The notes under the pieces: model-generated
What the model was told of the DNA's origin: nothing
The model's input: only the letters and a program-made list of their open reading frames with translations
Database searches by the model: none
Translations under genes and position numbers: made by a program
Shown here: in pieces, positions 20,733 through 31,714 of the stretch
Layout of the letters: each line of letters opens with the position of its first letter
Position numbering within the stretch: the first letter of the stretch is position 1
Assembly (NCBI GenBank): GCA_004380135.1
Contig: QXCR01000039.1
Coordinates: forward strand, 1 to 64,000
DNA from: Stemphylium vesicarium
Taxonomy: Eukaryota; Ascomycota; Dothideomycetes; Pleosporales; Pleosporaceae
DNA length: 64,000 bases
Direction of reading: 5' to 3'

Positions 20733-22409
20733 ATGGTACGCAGGAAGGTCGTCAACATGGCTTGTAACAAGGATCATGAGCATGAGGGGGATGATGGTTG
20801 TGAATATGCACGTAGCCATGGAAATGATTCTCATCTCCACTCCAACGACGACATGAAGCAAAAGGGCGATACTATGATGAAGAACCCACTCCTTCCCGTA
20901 CCCGACCCCATGCCCTCCTACTGGCTGACCCAACCCCATCGATACGCAGGCCTGCACTCTACACCTCAATTACCCAAAACATGCGACATTGCAATCATAG
21001 GGTCCGGCATGGCCGGTGTACTAACCTGCTACCATATTCTCTCGGACTGGCGTAAACAACAACAAGAAGCAACCCTCTCAAAGAACACCACCACCACCAC
21101 CCCCTCGCCCATGCCATCAATCCTCCTCCTCGACGCCCGAAGCCTCTGCTCCGGCGCCACAGCGCGCAACGGCGGCCACTCCAAAGTCAAAACCTCAACC
21201 TTGACCTCACTGCCCACCGCAGCGGCGCGAAACGCATTCCAAGCCTACGTCCGCTCCAACATCCTCGCCTTGAAAACGCTCGTTGATAAAGAAGGGCTCG
21301 CGGAGGCCTGTGAATTTGAACTCCGACGCAGCTTTGACGTTTTTCTCGATCGTGAGGAGTTTCTTGGTGTGAAACGTGTTTATGAGGAAGACGCAGCCAA
21401 GGGAGAGGAGTGGACACGGTACGTTAGTGTTGTACCGGAGGAGTGGGTGGAGAGTGTTACGTGTGTGAGAGGAGCGAAGGGCGCGTTTTCGGTTGAGGCG
21501 GCGGGGTTTTGGCCGTATAGGGTTGTTACGAGGGTGCTGGAGGGGATGGTGGAGCGATATGGTGTTGGGCGGGAAGAAGGAGGAGGAGGGGGCTTGAATG
21601 TGCAGATGAACACGCCAGTCACACGGGTTTCCGATCCCTCCGATGATGCGGAAGAGCAGGGAGAAACCGTTTTACACACACCCCGCGGCAACATCCTCGC
21701 GCGGAAAGTCGTTTTCGCTACGAATGCGTATACAGCCGGTCTGGTACCTTCCTTCACCAACGTTATAACGCCGTACAAAGGCATGAACAGTCACCATACG
21801 CGTACTGCCTCATCTGGGTATCCACAAACCGCATTCCCCCATTTCAACCACACATACAACATCCACTTCGGCCCCTCCCTTGGCACAGACTACCTCAACC
21901 CGCGCCCCAACGGCAGTCTGGTCGCCGGTGGCGGGTCCTGGTTTTTCAAAGCCGATACGTCGTTGTGGTATAATAATATCGATGATTCGGTAAAAACGGG
22001 ACATTTCCCGCGGAGTGTGTATGAGCATTGGGAGGGGTATGTTGAGGGTACTTTCCTCTCCTCTTCCTCTTCCTCTTCCCCTTCCTCCTCCAACCAAATA
22101 TACAGTGCTCGCGATACCCAGAAATCCGAGGAATTCCAGTCATCTTCCAAGTCGAGTCCTGAGAGCGTGTGGGTCGGTATCCAGGCTAGCACTCCAGATG
22201 GCTTGCCGCATGTCGGTCGCGTGCTGGGACGGCGCCAGCAGTGGGTGTTTGCGGGGTTCAATGGGGGTGGTATGTCGTTTATCCCCGGTGCGAGCCGTGC
22301 GGTGGCGAGGATGGTGGCGTGGGGTTTGGGGTTTGGGGATGTGAAGGGCGAGTTTGGGTTGTTGGAGGGGATGGGGACGGGGGAGGAGAGGATGAGGAGG
22401 GGTTCCTGA
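20733..22409 (+). CDS. FAD-dependent oxidoreductase (DAO family)
   Basis: It is a single exon; ATG 20733 gives 558 residues, and ATG 20757 (MACNKD) is an equally possible start. After a His/Asp-rich N-terminus, the Rossmann dinucleotide motif IAIIGSGMAG lies at about residues 87-96. The second FAD contact is CSGATARNGGHSK, characteristic of the DAO/glycine-oxidase-like fungal group. The C-terminal FAD region is GLPHVGRVLG followed by VFAGFNGGGM. Low-complexity Thr and Ser runs interrupt the middle; the Ser run is a CTC/TCC repeat near 22058-22095. The enzyme probably oxidises an amine or amino acid, but the substrate is unknown. It converges on MED6 with only 223 bp between stops. Confidence 0.88.
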   Translation: MVRRKVVNMACNKDHEHEGDDGCEYARSHGNDSHLHSNDDMKQKGDTMMKNPLLPVPDPMPSYWLTQPHRYAGLHSTPQLPKTCDIAIIGSGMAGVLTCYHILSDWRKQQQEATLSKNTTTTTPSPMPSILLLDARSLCSGATARNGGHSKVKTSTLTSLPTAAARNAFQAYVRSNILALKTLVDKEGLAEACEFELRRSFDVFLDREEFLGVKRVYEEDAAKGEEWTRYVSVVPEEWVESVTCVRGAKGAFSVEAAGFWPYRVVTRVLEGMVERYGVGREEGGGGGLNVQMNTPVTRVSDPSDDAEEQGETVLHTPRGNILARKVVFATNAYTAGLVPSFTNVITPYKGMNSHHTRTASSGYPQTAFPHFNHTYNIHFGPSLGTDYLNPRPNGSLVAGGGSWFFKADTSLWYNNIDDSVKTGHFPRSVYEHWEGYVEGTFLSSSSSSSPSSSNQIYSARDTQKSEEFQSSSKSSPESVWVGIQASTPDGLPHVGRVLGRRQQWVFAGFNGGGMSFIPGASRAVARMVAWGLGFGDVKGEFGLLEGMGTGEERMRRGS

Positions 22410-22632
22410 AGTTGAGGTGTGAGGAGCTTAGTTGGGAAATGGAGGTGTTTGTGCTGCGTTCTGTTATGAGACATAGTCGAAGAGGAACAGAAGGGGGCAA
22501 AATTGGCATGTTTTCGGAGCTGATGTATTTGGCTGGGAGTTTGGTTCCCTTGGATCCTTCTTGTGGTCGTCAGGGGGGTATCATATGTGGATAAGAACTA
22601 CGTCTGAGGAAAGACAAAAGGCGCACCATGGC

Positions 22633-23750
22633 TCACTGCTGCTGCGGCACGCTTGGAGTTGTTGGACTGGTTAGTCCACCCTGACTCTTTCGTCTATCTT
22701 TCTTTTTCTTGGATCCAGGCGCAACGCTACTCTTCCTACTATGCCCTTCTACCGCCACTGGCGTTGCTATCGTTTTCGGTGTGGCTACCACAGACGGGGC
22801 TACACTCGGGGTCGCTGTGTCAATCTTCAATGGAGCAGCTGGTGCTGACTGTGCTGTCTGAGCTGCCTGCTCCTGCGCCTTGTTTCTCGCATTCACAGCC
22901 GTCTTGGTGCCCTCGAAGACAAAAGCACCGGGCTCGCCCTTCAGCGGGTTCTCATCCATGTATTCGTCTTCATACGCATTTGTGAGGTTTAGCGAGTGCA
23001 GGAGAAGCGCGTCAGAAAATTCGTTCGTCGATGCCGCAGTATCTGTGGTTTGCGCCGCTGCACCTGTTCCCTGCGACTGCGAGCCTACACCGTCTGGATC
23101 GGTTGGAGCTAGCGATGGGCTACCAACGCGACTCGCTGTTGCTGCAGCTTTTGCAGTTTCGTATGAAGGGGGGAAGTAGGAGTAGCCGGTTGCGGGTGTC
23201 CAGTGCGTCATGTTCTTGGACAGCTCGGTCATTTGTTGCATGCGCGTTGATACAGCGAGCTTGAGCAACTGTCAGTCCTTGTTCTGCCCATTCTGCTGTC
23301 CCATCTTACCAGTCTACTCTGTACAATGTCCAACAAGCTAGGAGCCATGAGCATCTTAGTCCCATGCGTATACCAGTTTCCCTCCACACAGTTTTCGATA
23401 CGCTCTTTGTCGTTCTCAGTGACCTTGACCTTGTGCTGGCGTTGTAGCAGCCATGGATGCCCTTCGCCCTGCCCTTCGCCGGCAATCACGTACTGTGTCC
23501 CCTCTTGTTGGTCATCGAGTCTTTGTTGCCATAGTTTCGGATCATTCATGATCTTCTCAGCAACAAGCGGGTCATTTTGCCGCAGGTTGAGATAGACGTC
23601 GATGTTGATACATTCCGAGTCGAACCATGGTGACGAGGTAAAGTACCAGAACAGGTTGTTTCCAGCGTGAAGGTCGGGAGTGGGCAGACCGCCGATGAGC
23701 TGAGGCTGGTCAAATTCCTGTTCATCTGGAGGTGGGAGTGGAGGAGGCAT
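22633..23750 (-). CDS. MED6: Mediator complex subunit 6
   Basis: Exon 1 is 23750-23310, the intron 23269-23309 (41 bp, GTAAGA...CTGACAG) and exon 2 23268-22633, giving 358 residues. The MED6 signature is clear near the N-terminus: NNLFWYFTSSPWFD, then LNLRQNDPLVAEKI, a VIAGEGQGEGHPW stretch and NWYTHGTKMLMAPSLLDIVQ. The second half is Ala/Ser/Pro-rich with a basic KKKKDRRKS run near the end. MED6 sits in the Mediator head module, which bridges activators and RNA polymerase II. It is divergent from the MMTAG2-like gene, with a 202 bp shared upstream region. Confidence 0.95.
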
Positions 23751-23952
23751 GACGGTGATTGCAGGCGGAGATGATTGTCAGAGGATGTGTTTGGATCGTC
23801 GTGAACTTCTTTGAGACTGGACCGCGGTCGCGCGTGATGAGCTAGGGAAGAGCTAGGGAGCTCGGGCCTCTCACCTCCGCGTTGCCCGCAACTTTGACAT
23901 AGTCATCTCACTCTAGTCTCCAACCACCAACATATCAACATTTCACAACACC
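23751..23952. promoter_or_regulatory. Bidirectional promoter, MED6 / MMTAG2-like gene
   Basis: Only 202 bp separate the two start codons. A short direct repeat GAGCTAGGGAAGAGCTAGGGAG lies at about 23838-23860. Both genes must draw on this interval. Confidence 0.65.
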
Positions 23953-24730
23953 ATGGATCTTGTCCAGACTGTGCGCAAGGAAGGCAGCCGGTAAGTCTCA
24001 CAGTAAACGTCACATCGATGTTAGCTAACATTTGCACAGTGGCGGCCGCGCCGAGTTCAAATGGGAAGACGTCAAGAATGATGCGCAACGCGAAAACTAC
24101 CTGGGTCATTCTGTCATGGCGCCAGTCGGACGCTGGCAAAAAGGACGCGATCTCAGTTGGTATGCGAAAGGCGACGAGGCATCAAAGGAAGCCGAGGCCG
24201 CGCGCATCAAGGAAGAGAAGCGCAAACTGAAGGAGGCTGAGGAGGACGCGATGCTTGCCGCCATGGGCCTTCCAGTGCCAGTACGAAACAACGCCAACCT
24301 GACGCCGCTAGGAGAGAAGGCCCACGAGGCTGATGTCAAGGACAAGCTAGAGGAAAAGGTCAAAGACGGCGAGGACGAGGAGCGGGCGAAAAGGAAGGAA
24401 AAGAAGGAACGCTCTAGGCGACATAGGGATGATGACGGAGAGCGGAAGAGACGCCATAGAACGCGGAGTCGTTCGCGCGACCGGGAGCGACGCCATAGAC
24501 ATCGGGACCGATCACGGTCACGCGACAGACGCAGAGATGACGACCGAGACGAGAGACGGAGGCATCACTCAAGAAGCCGCGACCATAAGCGACGGGAGGA
24601 CCACCCAGAACGCAGACGAGATCGCGATGTGGATGACAGGCGGACAAGGTCGCGATCCAAAGACCGCAGACGCCATAGAGAGACTCGGAGCAGGTCGCCA
24701 TACGAGAGGAAGGAGAGACGAAAAGACTGA
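23953..24730 (+). CDS. MMTAG2-like RS-rich nuclear protein
   Basis: Exon 1 is 23953-23990 (38 bp), the intron 23991-24039 and exon 2 24040-24730, giving 242 residues. The spliced N-terminus begins MDLVQTVRKEGSRGG and continues RAEFKWEDVKND, then ENYLGHSVMAPVGRWQKGRDLSWYAK. This is the conserved block of the multiple-myeloma-tumour-associated protein 2 family (kinase phosphorylation protein domain). The middle is a Lys/Glu helix, and the last 100 residues are an Arg/Ser/Asp/His-rich RS domain. Family members are nuclear and linked to mRNA processing. That role is known for the family type, not shown here. Confidence 0.9.
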
Positions 24731-25225
24731 GCCATGTCTCCTGCATCGGCAAGTCCTATGCTCGCTACCTGGCAGCGATTCCAGGGATTTTTATGATGCT
24801 TTGGCGAATGAGCAGAATTCCGCTATTGATTAATTTCGAGTGGGGATAATGCGTGCGGCCGATTGAACATTTTATTAGCTTTCCTACATTGGCTATTCAC
24901 AATATTCAGCAGTGCAACGTTATATTCTAGGTCCCGAACCAGCTTTGTACCTCCCGCTGTATCACCACAGCCAACCCACAAATACCCCACCCTCGCGTAT
25001 TCCGAGTCTCGTTCCGATCGGCATCCTCGGCCGGCTCCCCATATTTCCCCTCATCAGTCCTATGTAATAACATGCGCTCATGGATTCAATGTTACATGTC
25101 ATTGCCTCTTTGATTTTCTGCTTCTAGGAACTCCCAACATTCAGCATACATTCTACCTACGCAGCATTGTCATCGCCAACTGTTCATTCCACACCCAGCT
25201 CACCTCCCCGCGAAGCATTAATAAC
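24731..25225. other. Intergenic, amidase promoter
   Basis: This is 495 bp without a supported gene. The frame upstream of the amidase ATG is open but starts at TTG. It most likely holds the 3' UTR of the RS protein gene and the amidase promoter. Confidence 0.5.
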
Positions 25226-27168
25226 ATGACCTCCGCACCACCCATAGTCAATTGGCAGGAACTCGCTAAATCAAAGCGCGAATCCGTCTTCGCCAAGATC
25301 CCCAAGGATTGGCTTCTACCCTCATCCCAAACAGCCCAATACACGGAAACCTCCAACATCTCTGTGTTGGATGTCCCCCGAACATGCGGTATCTTGACCA
25401 AGAAAGAGTTGGACCTTACGGAAAACTATGATGCTACGGATTTGGTGAAGATGATGGCTGAGAGGCAGGTCACGAGCACGGAGGTAGTGACGGCGTTTTG
25501 TAAGAGAGCGGCTGTGGCGCAGCAGTGTGTGAGTTGCTTGACGGAGATCATTTTTGATGAGGCCATGGTTAGGGCGAGGGAGTGTGATGAGTATTTGGAG
25601 AAAGAGGGTAAGGTACTGGGACCGTTGCATGGGCTGCCGATCAGTTTGAAGGTATGTATGATTCGCGATTATCCGGACTACTAGCACGTCCATTTCCATC
25701 CCCAAACCACAAGAACATAGACATTTCTTAGATCAACTAAAGATATTTTTCATGTAACAGGATTCTTTCAACATCCGCGGCGTCCAAGCAACAATCGGCT
25801 ACGTATCCTTCATCCCACACCCACCATCCGCCACGAACTCGGCTCTAGTCACCGTCCTCCGCTCCCTCGGCGCAGTCTTCTATGTCAAAACCAACCTGCC
25901 ACAAACAATGATGACGGCAGATAGCCACAACAACATCTTCGGCCGCACGCTAAACCCGCACAAGCTGTCCCACACAGCAGGCGGATCTACCGGCGGCGAG
26001 GGCGCCCTTCTCGCTATGAAAGGCAGTGTGTTAGGCGTAGCAACCGACGTTGCGGGGTCGAACCGCATCCCAGCCATCTGCTGCGGCGGGTCATCGCTCA
26101 AGCCCACAGCCGGCCGCGTCCCGTTCGCAGGCGGTGTTGCAGTAGTAAGTGCCCCTGTGCGAACTGCATGTGAGACATATACTGATTTCGTACACTCACG
26201 TTTAGGGTCGACTAGGCTCACCCGGTTCCGTCCCCGTAGTCATAGGACCATGTGGGCGAACAACCCGCGATTACGCCCTCTTCATGAAAAGTGTGATAAG
26301 CGCACATCCATGGCTCATTGACGAGAATAGCTTGAACATTCCCTGGCGCTCCATACCTTCATCTCCTACTACAACCACCAACAAACCCCTTCGCTTCGGC
26401 CTGATCCGCGGCTGTCCAGAACGCCCATTGCACCCGCCTATCGCCCGTGCCCTGCACACCACAGCAACGAAGCTCAAAGCTCAAGGCCACGAAATCGTCC
26501 TGCTAGACAAGAAGGTACCAGATCTCTACAAGACCGCCATGCTAGCCTGGAAATTCTTCATGCTAGATCCCAAGAAGACACCTTTCCAGCACATCCGCGC
26601 CAGCGGCGAGCCGCCCATTCCGTCGCTCAAAACGGCTGGATTTCCCGAGTTGGAGGGCTGGCAGCCGAGTCTGGATGAGCTCTGGGATTTGAATGTAGAG
26701 AAGGCGGGCGTGGTCAAGGCGTGGCATAAGTTGATGGTGGGGGAGATGGCTGCTGCGGGAGAGGGCAAGGGGGTCGACGACGGCTTGGATGCGATTCTCA
26801 CGCCGGGGTATCAGGGTGTGGCGCCTAGACATGATACGTATGGACTGCCGGTTTATACGGTTGTGGTTAATTTGCTTAATTACCCCAGTGGGGTGTTGAG
26901 TGTGGGGAAAGCGGAGAGAGATGCGGATGCGGAGTTTGCCGAGAAGGGGGTGAGTTATGAACCTGCTTGTAAGTTTACTGTTTTCCTTGATGAGAAGATG
27001 AATATGGAAACCAGAGTTGTGGAGAAGTAAGTTTTCGCTAACAAGACGATAGATGAACCGGAAGAGTGTGAGGGCTTGCCGACGCATGTACAGATCGTTG
27101 GTAAGGGTATGATGGATGAGGAGTTGGTGGAGGTTATGAAGGTCGTTGAAAGGGTACTGAAGGAATAG
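25226..27168 (+). CDS. Amidase-signature hydrolase, four exons
   Basis: Exons are 25226-25651, 25761-26144, 26206-26968 and 27053-27168, giving 562 residues; introns are 109, 61 and 84 bp, all GT-AG, the last with a GCTAAC branch site. The catalytic Ser-cisSer-Lys triad of amidase-signature enzymes is visible: Lys142 in LPISLK, Ser218 in AGGSTGGEGA and Ser242 in TDVAGSNRIPA. The spacing is nearly that of mammalian FAAH (142/217/241). The nucleophile motif is slightly off consensus (VAGSNRIPA for IGGSIRIPA). It is probably a cytosolic amidase of the acetamidase type common in fungi; the substrate is not inferable. The final exon joins YEPEECEGLPTHVQIVG in the right frame. Confidence 0.9.
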
Positions 27169-29042
27169 GGAACTTGATCTTCGGTAATTCTGTTGCTCGT
27201 TCTGACATGATGCACTTTTTATTCATCGTCATGGTATGAATGAGTGGACTGGGATGTTGCGTTGACTTTACAGCCTTGCGAGTGCCTCAGGCTGCCGACG
27301 ACTCTCTTTACGCTTTAACGACAGTAAGATATAGAAAAAACACATCGCGTTTCTACACCTAGGTGGCTTGACTCATACCTTGGTGAAGCAGATGACACCG
27401 CTCTGTCGTTGAGCGCCTCGGTTCATGCGACCAGGAAGGAGGCACGCAGTGAGATCATTGTTTGGTTGTTGGGAGGTGTTGTAATGTTGAAAGTGAAGTG
27501 ATGATGCTGGATGATGATTTGAAAGGAGGACGGAGAGATCGCCCTTTATAAAACTTCTCTCTCTAACTATACTACTCCTCTTGAAGGTCTTCGGATGCTG
27601 TGGAGGATAGACAGCCCGCAGTAAATACGAGTCTATCCTAGCTGTGACATCGTGCCATCTCGGTGTTGTCGAGATCAAGACGTGTTCACCGCCAAAATGA
27701 GACAAAAATCCACTGGTCCAAGCCCGCATCATCTTTTATTATACATGTCTGCTTACATGTCTCCACAGTGGTTTCGAGCTTTAGTGCTTAGGCTCGTGCG
27801 AAGAAAGAGTGAGGTCAGTTCGTACGGGGCTTGTACAAACCAATACATAGGTATTGTAAAGGGTTTGGGTAGGATCTTGACTATCGTCTACTAGGTAATG
27901 CAAAGCAAGCATGAGATGACCCTGATACACAAAACTCAAAAGTACCTCAATGTGTAAGATAGATTTTGGAACTTGTACGTCCCTACGGAAGGATCTAGGT
28001 CGGTGTGAGACACCATATTAGGACACTCAATCTGCAGCATCCTCCATAAACCACAATGGATTCAGGTTCGGAGTTGCATGGACCCATAACCCTGACTCTT
28101 CTATCTAGTCACCAGCTCGATCTAGGAGTTGCAATAAGCCTAGGTAGCCTTGTGTTTCCCATGTCTCTTTCAGTGCCAAGTGGGTTCAATGTCGATAACC
28201 CGTCCTCGCTTTCGTTCTCGGTGTTAATGTGATGATAATCGCTTCTCCACAAGAGTCTCGAGCGTAAGCGTTACGCACATGAGGGCCACACGATCAACAC
28301 CAAATACCCCTATCTTTGGTATTGCAGAACAGGGGAAACACGAGGAAATCTGATGATCTTGTGCCTGTTTTGCCCAAGACAAAGAGTGAAGAAGGAAATC
28401 ATTGCCAGCATATTCGTTGGACAAAGCACCGGTAATGCGAAGACTGGTGATCGGCACTCTGGACGGTAGCCATATCCGTTACACCTACCATAGATATCTC
28501 GGCGCCTCACCTCCATCACCCCAACTTCATAGAAAATTACTTCCCAGTGGAAGTTCAAAGGCAAATCTGCCGTGGTGTTTCTTCGGCCAAGCTTTCGCCT
28601 TGGCTTGGATACCCCCCTCCCGCTCTACTTGGGCGGCTTCCTCCACATGTCGACGACGGTGGGTATATGTGGGCAATAGGTAGACCCACCAAACTGAACA
28701 CCATCATCGTATAGCTGAGTCAGACGTCAGACACCAAGAAAGCGAGACCTTCCATAAGATTGCTTGGGCGATGATCTCTTCAATTCGAGCAAGCATCGAT
28801 GAGGATCCGTCGGCAAATCCTCAATCCACGTAGAGAAGGGCTCTCGGGAGTAAGCAGATGGATCTCGAATGCGCTCATCGCCCCATAATAACGGCCTTAC
28901 TCCTCTCCAAAAGAGGACATCGATCACCTAGAAGTACATCTCCGAGAGGGTTTGTACATACGCCCGGATGATCGTACATTGGGGATGATCTCGTTCCGCT
29001 GCCGATGTGCCAACACACGTCCCCTTTCATGATCTATAGACA
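27169..29042. other. 1.9 kb intergenic region
   Basis: No protein gene is supported. On the minus strand a TATAAAGGG at about 27545-27553 is followed by a CA-rich leader and an ATG at 27441-27443 that opens only 11 codons; see the findings. An open frame across 27373-27732 reads through the TATA region and has no recognisable family. Confidence 0.45.
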
Positions 29043-31042
29043 TCAGACACCGATCTTCATTGGCATCGATGTGCGCTGCGCGGGCGAGTTGCCCGGCACC
29101 CTGGCTCGGCCTTCAAATTTGGTCCCATCGGCATCAGTGTACACTGCACCATCGAGCTGCCCGGCGGCTCGGAACAGGAAAGCCCGACATCGGTCGCAGT
29201 GCTGCCACATCTTCTCTTCAAGCAGGTGTGACGTACGAAAGGGACAGAAGGTGCTCGTCGAAATACTTGCCTCGCCTGATTCTGTTTCAAAATATGCGCC
29301 ATCGCTTGTAACAGATGATGTCTCTTCCACTGGCGATCTGGAATGCCATGGCGTGGCATAGTCTTCGCAATAGCTCGAACAAGGAGAAGGAGTTAAGCTA
29401 GTCTTGAGTTTCGGTAGGGTCCCTAGGGGGAAGGCCCCGATGTCTAAGCTCAAAGTGTTGAGCGCGGGTGTTGTTTTGTGCTCCTCTGGACTATCATGGT
29501 CCGTCTTCTCCATGTCAGTTGTCATGCTCCAGTCGTCATAAGAGCTGTCGTTTTGAGGGCCTCTTAAACTGTTGCTCTCATCGCTAAACTTGGATTCTGA
29601 TCGCGAGTGCGGAAAAAGTGGTACGTCAGCTTCCGAGCCTTCCTTTTCCGTAGCCGTGGCTTCGTCCTTGGATGTTCGTTCGGGATCTGAGCTAGGGCTA
29701 GCAATCCCACGGGTATTGTTAAGGCACTCTACAGGCAGAGAAACGCTGCCGGTGCCCTTCCACCTCGCCTGTGCTTCACTCAGAGCATCTAGCGTGTGAT
29801 CCGAGCACACTTGCCCAAAAAAATCCCGCTCCCTGCTTTCTTCCTCTGCAGCCTCAAGCAATGCAGCTTCTTTGCGCTCCAACTTGATCCTCTTGACTAC
29901 GAACCGCTGCCTGATGTCGGCCAGCCTCGCTTCCAAAGAACGCTTGTTTCGCTCCAAGCCTTCGATAGAATCCCCGAGCTGCTGCCGCGTCGCAGAAACT
30001 CGTTCCAGACAGTCCTCGTTCTGCAAAAGCTTAGCTAGTGACTCAGCATCCATGATGAGATCTAAAGCGCTTCTAGCAGGAAGGCGAAGTCGATGAACAG
30101 TAGCATGTCGAAGCTGGCTGATCGAAGTCAATAGGCTAGATAAAGGCCTGCGGGCATGATCTAGATCGCTCCGGGCAAATGCAGCCTCATTCTGAAGGAG
30201 TACATTTTCCCACCGACTCAGTTCGACCGCTTCTGCATAATCCCACCCTTCCCTCTGCAATACACCTCCCAGCTTCTTTTGCGCGAAAGTGAAACAGGCT
30301 CTCTCGAGCGTGTCTTGGATCCGGACCATGATTCTGTGCTGGTACCAGAAGGGTAGAGACACATAATCGAGAGGGATGGTGCAGAGTTGAGGTTGTGGGT
30401 CTGGTTGAAGCGTACCCGGGAGTGTTGTGCCCTGGAGAGTTCCTTCTACACATCAGCAGGGAATTTCACTTTCGCTACTTCCATCTACAACTTACCAGCT
30501 GCTAGATTCGCATCGACTTTGATGGGATCGATCTCCTGATGTTCTTTCGTTGTAGTGTTGACCGTTACAGCCATCACTTCAGATGCGGCTTGATCTGTAC
30601 TGAATTGTATGGCCGTCGCATTACCGATTGCAACCTCCGTTCCTGACGCAGCTGGTCCAGAACACGATTCTGCCACCATTTCATCACCTGCTACGACACC
30701 CTGCACTGGAATAATGAACTCAGTACTCGCTGCTGCCATCACCCTATCACCTATCGCAACTCCCTCTCCAGTGCTCTTCTGTCCAACCGGCTCAAAAGCA
30801 TCCGGAAACCTTGCCCTCGCCTTCGCACTCGACTCGAAAATCTGCTCTTCCAGCAACGGCTGCACCAGTCGCGTGATCACATCAACATCGTAGCCCCGCT
30901 GCATAAGATCTTTGATCTTTGGTGTATTCTGATGTTCGAGAATCGTCTTACGAATTGCCTTCTTCTTTCTCAGCTGTGCATGTTCCCCGACGAGCAACTC
31001 TCGCAGAGAAAGATAGACGAGCTTTTGGACGGCGTAGGCCAT
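29043..31042 (-). CDS. Hypothetical protein, two exons, 649 residues
   Basis: Exon 1 is 31042-30496, the intron 30446-30495 (50 bp, GTAAGT...GTGTAG) and exon 2 30445-29043. I do not recognise the protein. The N-terminus (MAYAVQKLVYLSLRELL, then QLRKKKAIRKTILEH) is helical and basic. The junction joins NLAAG to EGTLQGT in one frame, and an aromatic PFWYQHRIMVRIQDTLE region follows. A coiled coil lies in the middle with SATRQQLGDSIEGLERNK. The last third is acidic, Ser-rich disorder with a Cys/His patch (MWQHCDRCRAFLFRAAG) near the C-terminus that may bind metal. It was joined into one gene because both halves lie on one strand, with matching phase and good splice sites. Confidence 0.75.
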
Positions 31043-31714
31043 GGTTCGGCGGTGCACGCTGATTGGAGGATAGGGGTGAAATGAGGCTGAGGTTGAGGCT
31101 GCACAAAAGTCGAGAGGGAGTGTGACGGTTCTGGGACGTATTGAGGTAAGAAGAAAAGGCTCAGTCTGGGAGAAGGATATGGGGGTCGTCTGCTGCTGGC
31201 AGCCTTGAGCTACCGACCCTAGATGTGCAGAGCCTGGTACACTGGGACCGGCAGTGCCTGTACCCTGCCATGTCACAGGCGATCCCTGCGGCCCCTCCCG
31301 CAACTCTCCCTCACAGCCTCAACAAGTCATGCGTATAAATGCCCCGAGACCAAAGAGAAACTCAGCCCAAACTCGCGGGGTGCGCTTCTAGAGACGTGGG
31401 ATGGCGTGATTGGCAAACAACAGCCACTCGCTTAGGCTTTACATAAGGTGGCGCAGTCCCCGTGTGGTGATTGGGGGCATCAAAGCCACAAGCGCGCTTA
31501 AACACGATACGATAACCGGCATCTGTTCTCAGGTCCACGGGACTCTAGATTGGCGCACTTGAAGTAGAAGTTTAGGACCTTGGAAAGAAGTAGGAGTCGT
31601 TTTATTGTAGGAGTATCGCACTCCAGTCGGGTTCTCATAGACAGTCGCTCTGATGCATCGCTTCCCAGCAACCTCTCTTGGGGACCTGTATCTCCATCGT
31701 CAAATCCCTCCCCT
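31043..31714. other. Intergenic, promoter of the two-exon hypothetical gene
   Basis: This interval holds the leader of the minus-strand gene to its left and the 3' end of the BOR1-like gene to its right. No further gene seen. Confidence 0.5.
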
